DNA from: Deroplatys truncata
Lineage: Eukaryota; Arthropoda; Insecta; Mantodea; Mantidae
Direction of reading: 5' to 3'
Assembly (NCBI GenBank): GCA_030765065.1
Contig: CM060990.1
Location: 413,983,198 to 414,047,197 of the forward strand
DNA: 64,000 nt
Below are positions 31,266-44,476 of the stretch, one piece after another. A model generated the notes under the pieces. The model worked only from the letters and a program-made list of their open reading frames with translations, was not told the DNA's origin and ran no database searches. Both the position numbers and the translations under genes were made by a program. Position 1 is the first letter of the stretch, and every line of letters begins with the position of its first letter.

Positions 31266-31431
31266 CTGTTAGGTTTAGTTTTTGTATTGCTCTTATTGAT
31301 CCTCCAGCTTCCTTCCTCATTTCAATAACCATATTGTGAGATTCTTCTGCCTTTATGCTCTGTATAATGCCCAACTCTTGTGATAAAATATACCTTGCTT
31401 CTCTCTTTGATGTTACCACTGTTCCCATAAC
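31266..31431 (-). CDS. Probable internal exon of an unidentified host gene
   Basis: On minus, the frame is preceded by a good acceptor (T-rich tract then TTATTGCAG) and ends at a good donor (AACAG/GTATTT). It spans 166 nt, phase 0 in and phase 1 out. It encodes 55 residues starting VMGTVVTSKREARYILSQEL, with regular codon use, charged heptad-like spacing (ELGIIQSIKAEESHNMVIEMRKEAGG) and no stop. The family is not recognised. Splice context and composition both support coding; nothing else in the window confirms the gene. Confidence 0.45.
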
Positions 31432-31956
31432 CTGCAATAACATAAGAAAAATATAAGCACACAGTCAGGAGCATCAAGTTGTTGTTTAATTGCAGTTTTA
31501 CAATCTATAAGCTTCCTTGTAATAGTGATTTTGGTATTTTTATTGGAACAAATTTGCCGATTAAAAAAGGAATGAATGAAATAAGGGGATCACGTCTTAG
31601 TGCAAAAAATTAACCAATAGTGCATTTTTAAGGATAAAGAACTCCATAGAAACACTATCCAGCACTTATCCTAATTAAACATCTCTCTCAGCATTTCTAA
31701 ATGATATGAAGATATTTTATTTGTACCCAGTAAGGCAGAATGCATCAAGCAATATAAAATACAAGATACATATTCAAATTTATTCAGGCTGCCATGTAGG
31801 TAATTTGAAATTATTTATATTGTTACTTAAAAGTGAGCTTACTTGACTACTAAATAGTTTTAGCACGATGTCAGCGAACAAGTATGATATTGTTCCTAGT
31901 TCACAGCTAGGAACTCAGAAGTTTAAGGTAGATACCAGGTGAAAAAACACAAAATA

Positions 31957-34908
31957 GTGATGAAGATGATGATGATGAAATCGGGTTTAAGTGCGCTAAA
32001 CATCTAGGGTCATCAGCCCCTTACAATGTATAAAATTTAAAACCCAAAACTAAAATACGGGACTGTAACCCAAGGAGACGAAAACACTTAAAAACAAAAC
32101 AGCAAATTCTAAAAACCAACACACTAAAAGCATGGTCAATAAAATAGTAAAACAACGCATCAATAACTATAGAATGCGAGGGACATGAGTGCCATATGTC
32201 CACCGGGGAGAAGAATCCCCATTAAAAAAGACAATACAGAATCACAAAACTAAAAGACGCTCAGCGCATCAAATGCGCCGATTCAAATCGCTGTTACTGA
32301 TAAAACGTAAAAGACATTCTAAGGCATGCGCGTTGTCTGCAAAAACGTTGGCTATGCCAACAGGCAGACACACACGGACGCGCAATGGAGCTAAAACTTG
32401 ACACTCTGTTAAAATGTGACGTACCGTTAAGGGCGCATTTCACTGCTCACAAAGTGGTGCGGGGTCAACACTGAGCAGGTATCTATGACTAAAATGGCAA
32501 TTTCCGATCCGTAAAAGCGCTAAAATTACCTCTTCCTGACGAGAGGAGGGAGAAGAGATACGCCAGACTAACGGGAGAGGTTTAACCTCCCGCAACTTGT
32601 TCCCCTGGAGAGCCCTCCACTCATCGCGCCAAAGCCAGAGGATGCGGTGACTAAAATAACACACAATTCTGACGAGGGACCAACAGAGGTAAAAAAGCTG
32701 GGTGATAAAATCGCCGATTTGGCAGCGGCGTCGGCAGCCTCATTCCTTTAGATGCCTACATGACCTGGAATCCACACGAAGAACACACTGATGCCAGAAG
32801 AACCAAGCGAGTAGAGCTCGTCATGAATGCGCTGAACGAGCGGGCGGTAAGTGTACAGCGCCGCCAATACTTTGAAGAGCACTACCAGAGTCTGAACAAA
32901 TAAAACAGTGCCGTAAGTCGTGCCGCTAGACGTATAAAAGCAACTGATAAATACTAAAATGTTCGGCAGTAAAAATCGAACATTGCTCGGGTAAACGAAA
33001 GCTAAAACTACGTTGACCAAAAACAAAGGCACACCCTACCCCAACATCAGTCTTAGACCCATCAGTATATATAAAATGAAAGTTACCGAATTGCGCCTAA
33101 GGTTCTAAAAACGCGGATCTAAGGACTGAAGAAGGGGACTCATTCTTTGTCATCGAAGTTAACACAAGGTGACAGTGGGCCTGAGGGCGCAACCATGGAG
33201 GAAAACGCGTTTCCCCCCGGGGAAGGGCCGGCGCTGGCGTAACGTCCAGATGCCGAAGAAGCTGTCGAAATCTAACCCCTGGAGGGAGCAATGCAGAGGA
33301 GGTAATTAAACATTGTCGATCAAGCTAATCCTTGAAAAATAATTCTAAGAACGGGTGGTCAGGCAAACTTGAGATTCGACATGCATAGCTGCACAAAAGC
33401 ACCTCACGCCTGAAGGACAGCGGAGGTTCTGCAGCTTCAGCATAAGGACTGGGTACAGGAGGAAAGGCCCCTGTATCGACACTTATGCCACGATGGTGAA
33501 TGGCATTAAGACGACGTAACACAGATGGACGTGCCGAGGAATAGACAATACACCTATAATCAAGCTTGGACCACACAAAACAGCGATAAAGACGCAGAAG
33601 TATGCTCCGATCAGCTCCCCAGGTTGTGCCACTTAAAACACGTAAAAGATTAAGAGAACGGGCACACTTTGCTTTTAATAAGGAATTTGCGATGTTCAGC
33701 TCAGCTTTCTATCAAAAATCAACCCCAAAAATTTCACCTCGTCTGCAAACGGAGTATCTCGGGCCCAAGATGGAGAAAGGGCGGAGGGAAAGCATTCCGG
33801 CGCCAGAACTTCATACAGACGGATTTCTCGGCGGAGAAATTAAGGTCGTTGGCGTTACTCCAGACGTAGAGATGGTCGATACAGCTCTGGAGACGGCGTT
33901 CGATCAGACCGGTACGCCGTGAACTGCAATAAGTATCAAAATCGTCAACGAAAAGGGACGATGAAATACCAGGTGGAAGACGCTCGACAATGGGGTTGAT
34001 ATCAATCGCAAAAAGTATGACACTGAGTACAGAGCCCTGCGGTAAACCGTTCTCTTGAACAGAACTACTAGATAAAACCAAGCACACACGTACAAGAAAG
34101 ACGCGATCCGTCATAATCTCCCGAAGAAATATGGGAAGACGACCGCGTAAATTCCATGCGTGGAATGTACGTAGAACGCCGCCACTCCAACAAGTGTCGT
34201 AAGCTTTCTCCAGGTCAAAAAACACAGACACTGTTTAAAACTTTCTCAGCAATTCATTCATAATATGCGTCGACACAGACACCAGTTGGACGACGTTAGA
34301 GAGATGGCGACGATATCAGCACTGAGCGTTTGCTAGAAGTTTCTGAGACTCAAGCCACCATGTCAACCGCCCGTTGATCATGCGCTCCATCACCTTGCAA
34401 ACGCAACTGGTGAGGGAGATTGGGTGGTAGCTGGAATGTAGTTGGCGATCCTTCCCAGGCTTATGTAAGGGACAACGGTGGCTTCGCGCCAAACTGTAGG
34501 AAAAACGCTGTCTTGCCAAATACGGTTATAGACCGGTAAGAGAAAGAGTTTAAATTCGGCAGAGTGGTTCGTTAACATCAGGACATGAATGCCGTCCGGC
34601 CCAAGAGGGGAGTGCCTAGATAAAAGGAGGGCGTGTTGCAGCTCCCTCATTGTGAGAAGTTCATCATAACACTCCTAATTTGCAGACCAAAGAGTATAGG
34701 TCACGAAATCAAGCCGGTCTTTGAGAGTGCGAAAGCCGGCGGAATAATGGTCAGAACTGGAAACCACCTCAAAGCAGCACTCAGAGTGTTAGCAATGGCA
34801 GCCGGATCCGCTATGGTGCCATTGGAAACCTGAAGGCCAGACACACTACAATGTGACACTTTACCGAAAAAGCGACGAAGTTTATCCCAAACAACAGAGG
34901 AAGGTGTG
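31957..34908 (-). mobile_element. LINE copy 7, 3' half, degenerate
   Basis: It begins with an (ATC)n-type tail and a decayed terminal stem-loop (gtgcgct against agccc), then the 3' UTR and ORF2 up to the linker, where the tail of copy 8 abuts exactly. It is the outermost and most decayed copy of the right cluster, so it is probably the oldest insertion there. Confidence 0.88.
32269..34908 (-). pseudogene. LINE copy 7 ORF2 (RT and RNase H), broken
   Basis: RT motifs are readable in pieces (FVDDFDTYC near 33950, NGLPQGS near 34040, FFDLEKAYD near 34210). RNase H is divided among small frames (32440-33110) and has lost parts of its active-site region. More than six frame breaks are present. The endonuclease end is not in this window segment. 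Confidence 0.85.
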
Positions 34909-35234
34909 ATGATGATGATGATGATGAGATGCGGTTTAAGGGCGCTAAACTGCTGAGGTCATCAGCGCCCTTACAAAGTATAAAATTTAAAATCCAAAAA
35001 TAACAGACAGGTAAGAAACCACATAGTTAAAAACGGGACACAAACCCACGATGTCCTAAGAGGTAAAACACAATACACCAAGTTCTAAAACCAACAGACC
35101 AAAAACATGGTCAATAAAAGAGTAAAACGTGACAAACACTGTAGAATACGAGGAACATGAGCGTCACAGGTCCGCCGAAAGAAAAGCCCCAGTAAAACAA
35201 TAGAAAATCTCAAACCTAAAACACGCTCAGCGCA

Positions 35235-38200
35235 TCAAATGCGCCGATCACAACCACTGTCACTTACAAAACGTAAAAGCAATTCTACAGCACGCGCGTC
35301 GTCTGCAAAAGGGTTGGCTATGCCATTAGGCCGGCCCACACGAACGCGCAACGGAGCTAAAACCTGACACACCTCTAAAATGTGTCGCACCGTTAAGGGC
35401 GCATCACACTGCTCACAGATTTGTACTGGGTCACCACTGAGTAGATATCTATGACTAAAAATGCAATGTCCGATACGAAGGCGTGTTAAAATTACCTCTT
35501 TCCAACGAGAAGCACAGGAAGACGTAGCCCAAACTAACGGCAGAGGTTTAACCTCCCGCAACTTGTTCCCCCGGAGGGCCGTCCACTCATCGCTCCAAAG
35601 TGAGAGGATGCGGCGACGTTAAATAATAAACAAAGCTGACGAGAGAACAACAGAGGTAAAACGTCTGGGTGATAAAATCGCCGATTTGGCAGCGCCAACG
35701 GAAGAATCCTTCCCGGAGATGCCCACATGACCTGGAATCCACGCGAAGGGGAACCTGATGCCAGAAACACCAAGCGAGTGGAGCAGGTCATGAATGCACT
35801 GCACGAGTGGTTGGTAACTGTACAGCGCGCTAATACTTTGAAGAGCACTCAGGGGGTCTGAACATATAAAACAGTGCCGTAAGTCGTGCCACTGAATGTA
35901 TAAAAGAGACTGATAAATTCTATAAAGTTCGGCGGTAAAATAAGAACATTGCTCGGTTAAACGAAAGGCAAAACAGCAATTACCAAAAACAAAGGCACAC
36001 CTTACTCCAACATCAGTCTTAGACCCATCAGTATATATAAAATGAAAGGCACCTAATTGCGCCTGAGGTTCTAAATACGCGGATCTAAGGACAGAAGAAG
36101 TGGACTCAATCTATGTCATCGACGTTAACACAAGGTGACAGTGGGCCTCAGGGCGCAACCATGGAGGAAAACGCGTTTCCCCCGGGCAGGGGCCGGCGTT
36201 GGCGTAACCTCCAGATGTCGAAGGAGCTGTTGAAATCGAACCCCTGGAGGGAGCAATGCAGAGAAGCTAACTAAATATTGACAATTAAGCGACTCCGCGA
36301 AAAATAACTCTAAGGTCGGATGGTCAGGCAAGCTTGCGAGTCGACAGGCATAGCAGCAAAAAAGCATCTCACGCCTGGAGGACAACGGAGGCTCTGCAGC
36401 TTCAGCATACAGACTGGGTACAGGGCTAGTCTGAAAGGCCCCTGTAGCGACTCTGATACCACGATGATGAGTGCCATTCAAGCGATGTAACACAAATAGA
36501 CGTGTCGATGAATAGACAATGCACCCGTAATAAAGCTTGAATCGGACCAAAGAGCGATAAAACGCAGAAGAACCGTCCGATAAGCTCCCCAGGAGGTGCC
36601 AGTTAAAACACGTAAAATCTTAAGTGAACGGTCACACTTTGCTTCTAAGAAGGAAGCGTGAGAAGTCTAGCTCAGCTTTCGATCAAAGATCAACCCCAAA
36701 AATTTCACCTCGTCTGCAAGTGGAAGGACCTCCGACACACGATGGAGAGAGGGAGGAGGGAAAGCCTTCCGTCGAGAAGAATTAATACAGACGGATTTCT
36801 CGGCGGAGAAATTAAAGCCGTTGGCTTTACTCCAGGCGTAGAGACGGTCGATACAGCTCTGGAGACACCGTTCGAGTAGACAGGTCCGCCGTGATCTACA
36901 TTAAATGCCAAAATCGTCAACGAAATGGGACGATGAAATACCAGGTGGAATACAATCAACAATAGGGTTGATAGCAATCGCAAAATGTGTGACACGAGGT
37001 ACAGAGCTCCGCGGTACACCGTTCTCTTAAATAAAATGACTAGATAAAGCCGAGCCCACACGTACACGAAAGACGCGATCCGTCATAAACTTCCGAAGAA
37101 ATATGGGAAGTCGACCGCGTAAATTCCATGCGTGCAGTGTACGTAAAACACCGCCACTCCAACAAGTGTCGTAAGCTTTCTCCAGGTCAAAAGACACAGA
37201 CACTTTTTAAAACTTTCTCCGCAATCCATTCATAATATGTGTCGAAATAGATACCAGATGGACGAGGGTAGAGAGAATCCGACGAAATTCGCACTGAGTG
37301 TTCGCTTGAAGTTTCTGAGAGTCAAGCCACCATGTCAACCGCCCGTTGATCATGCGCTCCATCACCTTGCAAATGCAACTGGTGAGGGAGATTGGGCGGT
37401 AGCTAGAATGTGGTTGGCGATCCTTCCCAGGCTTAAGTATAGGGACAATGGAGGCTTCGCGCCAAACTGAAGGGAAAACACTGTCTTGCCAAATACGGTT
37501 ATAGACCGGTAAGAGAAAGAGTTTAATGTCGGCAGAATGGTTCGTTAACATCAGGACATGAATGCCGTCCGGCCCAGGAGGGAAGTGCCTAGATAGAAGA
37601 AGGGGTGTTGCAGCTCCCTCATTGTGAAAAGTTCATCATAACACTCCTGATTTGGAGACAAAAGAGTATAGGTCACGGAATCAAGCCGGTCTTTGAGACT
37701 GCGAAAGCCGGCGGAATAATAGCCAGAACTGGAAACCGCCTAAAAGGCAGCACCCAGAGTGTTAGCAATGGCAGCCAAATCCACTATGGTGACATTGAAT
37801 ACCTCAAGGCCAGACACAGTAGAATGTGACACTTTACCATATAAGCGACGAAGTTTATCCCAAACAACAGAGGAAGGTGTGAAGCCATTAAAGGCTCGAC
37901 AAAACGAGTCCAAGATGCCTTCTTGCTATCCTGAATAATGCAACGAGCACTGGCGCGTGATTGTTTAAAAGTAAACAAATTATCAAGTGTAGGGTGTAGC
38001 TGAAACACCCTAAGTGCAGTTCTACGGGCACAAACGGCAACCAGACACTCCTCGTTGCGCCAAGCAACAGGAATACGCCGAGGGTGAGAGGATGATCGGG
38101 GAATTGTGCGTTCGGCGGCAGATAGAATCGTAGACGTAAGGTGCTGCACCATGTGGTTAACGTCAGTGAAAAGCTGTTCCGCAAAAGACACGAGGCTGGA

Positions 38201-38919
38201 ATACAATCTCCAATCGGCTTTTCTGAATATCCAGGTAGGTACTCTGGAATGCTGGACGTGGTGAGACAAAAGAGAAACGATGCAGGACAAATGGTCGCTG
38301 GAGTAGGTGTCAGCAACTACGTTTCACTGGAGACGACTAGCAAGCTAGATGGAGCAAACGGCAAGGTCTAAGTGAGAGAACGAACCAGAAGAATCAGAAA
38401 TAAAAGTAGGGTACCTGTATTGAGGATAAATAGGTTGAACTGATCAAAAACGTCGGAAAGAATAGTTCTCTTCTCACAAGGCCTTGGTGAGCCCCACAGG
38501 GGGTGATGGGCATTAAAATCTCCCAACAGAATAAATGGTGTTGTGAGAGCGGACAGAAGATCTCGAAAGTCCGTGCGAGCGAGGGATAACGATGGAGCTG
38601 AATTCACAGAGCAAGCAGAAAAGAAAAAGCCTGGTAATTGAAGCCTAACGGCAACAGCTTTCAAGTCGGACGTAATTGTGAGAGTTTGAAAATGAACGTC
38701 GTTACGCAATAATAACATGACACTTCCATGAGCAGGAGTACCCTCATTCGGTTCAAGATCGTAGCGAATGGGAGTGTACCCTAGGAAATCAAAAGGGTCG
38801 TGAGGGCGAAGCTTGGTCTCCTGCAAACACATGACCATAGGTGAATGGGAACGAAATAAAAGTTGCAGTTCCGCCCTTTGCGATCGTACGCCACGTACAT
38901 TCCAGGTCAGGATAGCCAT
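35235..38919 (-). pseudogene. LINE copy 8 ORF2, broken
   Basis: The start ATG is at 38917-38919 (MAILTWNVRGVRS). The endonuclease reads openly for about 180 codons with QETKL and GDFNAHH. Frames change repeatedly afterwards: linker at 37784-38290, RT N-terminus at 37207-37551, and a VDD motif region degraded near 36900-36920 with missing bases. The RNase H segments have several shifts and the C-terminal stop is at 35235. Confidence 0.87.
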
Positions 38920-38939
38920 CAAGAAAAGGGATAAACTGT

Positions 38940-40255
38940 CTACGTAGAACGGCGGCTGAAAATAACCTTATGCTTAACCTTGGGACTCGTGATTTTTGTA
39001 TGGAGTTGGTCAGACTCCTTGGCTTCTCGAAAGGAGGGCCCACGCGATCAGTGCCAGAAACCGATTCAAGCGCCGTGAATCGGTTCTGGGTGGCAATGGG
39101 TGAAGGTGACGGCTGATCGCGGCTAGTCCCAGAAGCATCCTGGGACTGCGACCTTTGAAGAGGAGAAGGTGAACTCTTCTTACCGCGTGTACACGGAGGG
39201 TCCTTCATAAAATCTTCTCTACGAAATTTCTGCTTCGATTTTTTCTCAGTGCCTTGTATCTTCATAACCTTTGGACCAGGTTTAGAGGGCTTGATAACAG
39301 TAGCTGAAATGGACGGCCGGATGATAGTGGCGGTCAATGTAGTTATGTTGCAGGTTTGAGTCTCTGCTTCCATCCGGTGTACTGGCGAGGCAACAACAGA
39401 ACTGAATGTTTCCGATCGCAGGAGCGATGGTTGGCGCGCATGGTAACGCCTACGGGCTTCGGCGAAGGAGAGTCTCTAATTTACCCGGATCTCCTAGATC
39501 GCTTTCTCGTCCGAGTACCGCGGACAATCGGCAAATGAAGAAGAATGAGACCCTTAGCAATTAACGCAGACGGGGGATGTTGAACAGGTAACTTCATGTG
39601 AAGGATGGCTACATGATGCACAGATGGATACGGCACTCTTACAAGAGACTTGTGTATGCCCAAAACGCTGGCATTTGAAACAAGGCAGAGGTCTAGGAAT
39701 ATAGGGGCTTACAGCAACACGTTCGTACCCTGCTGAAATAGTAGTGGGCAGATCGACGCCATCGAACGTGAAAAACAGGGTACCCGTAGGTACCTACACA
39801 CCGTCGCGTTTAGCCTGCACTCGATTAACCGCTGTCACCTTTTGGTCAGAAACATATTCGACAAGCTCATCGTCTGATAATCCGTCGAGTCTGTGAGTGT
39901 TGACTAATTCTCGACAGGAATTCAAGGTGCGGTGCTTCTCAACACGGATAGGATAACCGTGAAGAAGCGTGGCGCGCAGCAATGTCTTACTTTGTTGATC
40001 GGACTTACTCTGAACCAACAATAAACCATTTCGTAGGCGAGTGAAGGAATAAACGGGACCAGCATTTGTGCCAATGCCCTTCTGTATGATAAAAGGGTTC
40101 ACCTTCTTGAATGATTGTCCTTCCTCTGTACGGGTAATCACTAAGTACCAACCAGCTGTTGGCGGTGCTACATCTGTTACAATAACCTTTCGGCACTTGT
40201 TGTTTATAATGAAGAAAGGGTGCTCCATATCGAAACAAATCCTCCACCATTGCAA
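38940..40255 (-). pseudogene. LINE copy 8 ORF1, broken
   Basis: The N-terminus reads from 40255 for 153 codons and then stops at a point corresponding to the VPTRTLF region (cctacacac). The zinc-knuckle region is present near 39540-39690 but interrupted by stops, and the C-terminal basic region is in the 38789-39373 frame. The 20-nt ORF1-ORF2 gap is conserved. Confidence 0.85.
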
Positions 40256-40306
40256 CCGTCTCCGACCTCGGGCTCTGCCTTCCCGGGCGTTACCCCGGCT
40301 TGGGTG

Positions 40307-43300
40307 ATGATGATGGTGGTAATGATGAGATGGGGCTTAAGAGCGCTCAACAGACAAGGTTATTAGCGCCCTTACAATTTATACAATATAAAATTTAAAA
40401 GTAAAAAAACTTAAAAACCACGCACAGACCCGCTTGGTCAAAAACACTAAAAAAACACAACAGAAGAAATACTAAAATCTACACACTAAAATCATGGTCA
40501 ATAAAAGACTAAAACGTGTCAAGAGCTGTAAAACGCATGGGACATGAGCGCTATATGTCCACTGGGGAGGAGTGCCCCCATTAAAGGTATAATATAAAAT
40601 CAAACAGCTAAAAGGCGCTTAGCACATCAAATGCGACGTCTAAAACCAATGCCAGCGATGAAACGTAAAAGCCATTCTACAGCATGCGCGTCGTCTGCCA
40701 AAACGTTGGCCATGCCAAGAGGCACACCCACGCGTACGCGCAATGGAGCTAAAGCTTGATACTCTGTTAAAATGTGACGCAACGTTAATGGCATATCACA
40801 CTGACCACACAGTGGTGCGGGGTCACCACTAAACAGGTATCTATGACTAAAAAGGCAATGCCCGATTCTTAGACGAGCTAAAATCACCTCTTCCCGCGAG
40901 AAGAACGAGAAGAGGTGCTCCAGATTTACGGGAGAGGTTTAACCTCCCGAAACTTGTTCCCCCGGCGGGGGGTACACTCATCGCGCCAAAGCGAGAGGAT
41001 GCGGTGGCGAAAAATAACACTCAAATCAGACGAGGGAACAACAGAGGTAAAGAATCTGGAGGATAAAATCGCCGATTTGGCAGCAGCGTCGGCAGACTCA
41101 TTCCCTGAGATGGCCACATGACCTGGAATCTAAACGAAGGACACACTGATGCCAGATTCACCAAGTGTGTGGGGCAGGTCATGAATGCGCTGTACGAGCG
41201 GGCGGTAATTGTACAGCGCGCGAATACTCTGAAGAGCACTCAGGGAGTCTGAACAAATAAAACAGTGCCGTAAGTCGTGTCGCTGAAAGTATAAAACAGA
41301 CTGATAAATGCTAAAACGTTTCGCGGTAAAAATCGAACATTGCCCCGGTAAACGAAAGGTAAAACTATTTTCACCACAAAAAGGCACATCCTACTTCAGC
41401 ATCAGTCTTAGATCCATCAGTAAAGATAAAACGAAAGTCCCCGAAATGCGACTTAAGTTCTAAAAACGCTGATCTAAAGACTGAAGAAGGGGTCTCATTC
41501 TTCGGCATCGACGATAACCCAAGGTGACAGAGGGCCTCAGCGCGCAACCAAGGAGGAAAACACGTTTCCCCCTGGAAACGGCCGGCGATAGCGTAACGTC
41601 CAAATGCCGAAGAAGCTGTCGAAACCGAACCCCTGTATGGAGCAATGCAGAGGAGGTAACGAAACATGTCGATCAAGGAATCTTCGAAAAATAGGTCGAA
41701 GGAGGGTTGGTCTGGCAAGCTTGAAAGTCGGCATGCGTAGCCGCACAATAGCATCTCACTCCTGAAGGACAGCGGAGGCTGTGCAGCTTCAGCATATAAA
41801 CTAGATACAGGGCTGGTTGGAAAGGCCCGCGTAGCGACACTTATGTCACGATGGTGAAAGGCATTCAATCGACGAAATACAGATGGACGTGCCGACGAAT
41901 AGAAAATGCACCCGTAATCAAGCTTTGATCGGACCAAGGAGAGATAAAGACGCAGATGAACGGACCTATAAGCTACCCAGGATGTGATACTTAAAACACG
42001 TAAACGATTAAGAGAACGTTCACACTTTGCTTTTAAAAAGGAAATGTGAAAAGTCCAGCTCAGCTTTCGATCAAAGACCAACCCCAAAAACTTCACCTCG
42101 TCTGCAAATGGAAGGACCTCCGACCCAAGATGGAGAGAGGGCGGAGGGAATGTCTTCCTGCGCCAGAAAATGATGCAGACGGATTTCTCGGCGGAGAAAT
42201 TAAAGCCGTTGGCGTTACTCCAGGCGTAGAGACGGGCCAACACAGCTATATAGACCGCATTTGAGCAGACAGGTCCGCCGTGAACTACAGTAAATGGCAA
42301 AATCATAAAGAAAATGGACGATGAAATGCCAGCCGGAATACAATCAACAATGAGGTGGATAGCTATCGCAAAATGTGTGACACTGAGTACAGAACCCTGC
42401 GGTACTCCGTTCTCTTGAATAAAAGGATCAGATAAAACCGAGCCCACACGTACACGAAAGGCGCGGTCCGTTATAAACTCCCGAAGAAATATGGGAAGAC
42501 GACCGCGGAGATTCCATGCGTGAATTGTACGTAAAATGCCGCCCCTCCAGCAAGTGTCAAAGCTTTCTCCAGGTCATAAAACACAGGCACTGTTTGATAT
42601 TTTCTCAGAAATCCGTTCATAATATGGGTCAACAGACACACCAGACTGTCGACGGTAGAGTGATGGCGATGAAATCTGCAATGAGCGTTCTCTAGGAGTT
42701 TCTGAGGCTCAAGCCACCATGTCAACCGCCCGTTGAACACGCGCTCCATCACCTTGCAAATGCAACAGGGGAGTGAGATAGGGCGGTAGCTGGAAGGCAT
42801 ATGGCGATCCTTTCCAGGCTTAAGGATAGGGACAATGCAGGCTCCGCTCCAAACAGAAGGAAACAGGCCGTCTTGACAAATACGGTTATAGACCCGTAAG
42901 AGAAAGAATTTACTGTCAGCTGAAGGGTTCTGTAGCATCAGGACATAAATGCCGTCCTTCCCAGCAGCGGAGTGCCCAGAGCAATGGAGAACGTGCTCCA
43001 GCTCCCGCATTGTGAAAGTTGCATTGTAACATTTGGTATTAGCAGACCGAAAATCGTAGGGCTCCGAATCCAGCCGGTCTTTGAGATTACGAATGTCCGC
43101 GGAATAATGGGCAGAACTGGAAACCGCCTCAAAGGCAGCACCCAGAGTGTAAGCAATGGCAGCCGGATCCACTATGGTAGCATTGAAAACTTGAAGGCCA
43201 GACAGAGTACAATGTAACACTTTACCAGAGAAGCGACGAAGTTTATCCCAAATAACAGAGGAAGGTGTGAAGCGAATAAAAGACTCGACGGAACGAGTCC

Positions 43301-44140
43301 AAGATGCCTTCTTGCTATCCTGAATAATGCGGCGAGCTCTGGCGCGGATTGTTTAAAAGTAACCAAATTATCAAGTGTAGGGTGTCGCTAAAACACCCTA
43401 AGTGCAGTTCTACGGGCACAAACGGCAACCAGACACTCCTCGATGCGCCCAGGAACAGGAATCCGTCGAGTATGAGGATGAACGGGGAATTGCGCGTCCG
43501 GCGGCAGATAGTATCGTAGAAGTAAGGTGCCGCAACATTTGGTTAACGTCAGAAAAGGGCTGGTACTGAAAGCACACGAGGCTGGAATACAATCTCAAGT
43601 CGGTCTTTTCGAGTATCCAGGTAGGAACACTGGAATGCTGGACGTGGTGAGAAAAAAAAAACGATGCAGGGGTAATGGACGCTGGAGTAGGAATCAGCTA
43701 CGACGTTCCACTGCAGACAACTAGCAAGCTGGACGGAGCAAACGGCAAGGTCTAAATGAGAGAATGAACCAGAAGAATCAGAAATAAAAGTAGGTTCACC
43801 TATATTGAGGATAGAGAGGTTGAACTGATCAAATATGTCGGAAAGAAGAGTTCCCCTCGCACAAGCCCTTGGCCAACCCCACAGGGAGTATTGGGCATTA
43901 AATTCTCGCAACAAAAGAAATGGTGTTGGGAGAGCGGACAGGAGATCGAGAACGTCCGCGTGAGCGAAGGGAGACGATGGAGGCAAATACACAGAGCAAA
44001 CGGAAAAGAAAAAGCCGGGTAAGTGAAGTGTAACGGCAACAGTTTGCAATTCGGACGTAAGTGTGAGAGTTTGAAAAAGAACGTCGTTACTCACTAAAAT
44101 CATGACACCTCTATGAGCAGGAGTACCCTCCTCCGGTTCA
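40307..44140 (-). mobile_element. LINE copy 9, 3' two thirds, degenerate
   Basis: The tail is an interrupted atg/gtg repeat followed by a stem-loop with one mismatch (agagcgct/agcgcccttt). The copy runs to the endonuclease part of ORF2, where it ends exactly at the tail of copy 10. It was inserted into the 5' UTR of copy 8. Confidence 0.9.
40627..44140 (-). pseudogene. LINE copy 9 ORF2, broken and partial
   Basis: Endonuclease sequence (43549-44130) lacks its first roughly 55 residues because of the copy 10 interruption. It contains an altered REFNAQY in place of GDFNAHH. The RT is split between 42471-43220 and 41371-42447; the FVDD region reads IFFMILPF because of a shift. RNase H covers 40926-41450 in several frames and the C-terminus ends at 40627. 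Confidence 0.87.
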
Positions 44141-44476
44141 CTGATGATGATGATGATGATGAGATGCAGTTTAAGGGAACTAACCGCTACGGTCATCAGC
44201 GCCCGTACAAAGTATAAAAGTTACAGTCCAAAAATAAAAGTCCTAATAAAAACAGCATAATTAAAAACCGGGACACAAAGCCGCGATGTCCAAAGGTAAA
44301 AATGAAAGCACCAAATTCCAAAAACGAAAACACTATAAGAATGGTCAATTAAAGAGTCAAACAACGTGTCAAGAACTGTAGAATGCGAGGGATACGAGCG
44401 CCAGATGTCCATGGGGAAGTAGATGCCCCATTAAAAAGACAATATAAAACCACACAGGCAAAAGACGCTCAGCGCA

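Larger units (their letters stand above)
34909..40306 (-). mobile_element. LINE copy 8, nearly full length, degenerate
   Basis: The tail (ATC)n-type and terminal stem-loop begin at about 34909. The copy extends through ORF2, ORF1 and the first 50 nt of 5' UTR upstream of ORF1. It is then cut exactly at the 3' end of copy 9 (40307). It was inserted into copy 7 ORF2. Confidence 0.9.
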
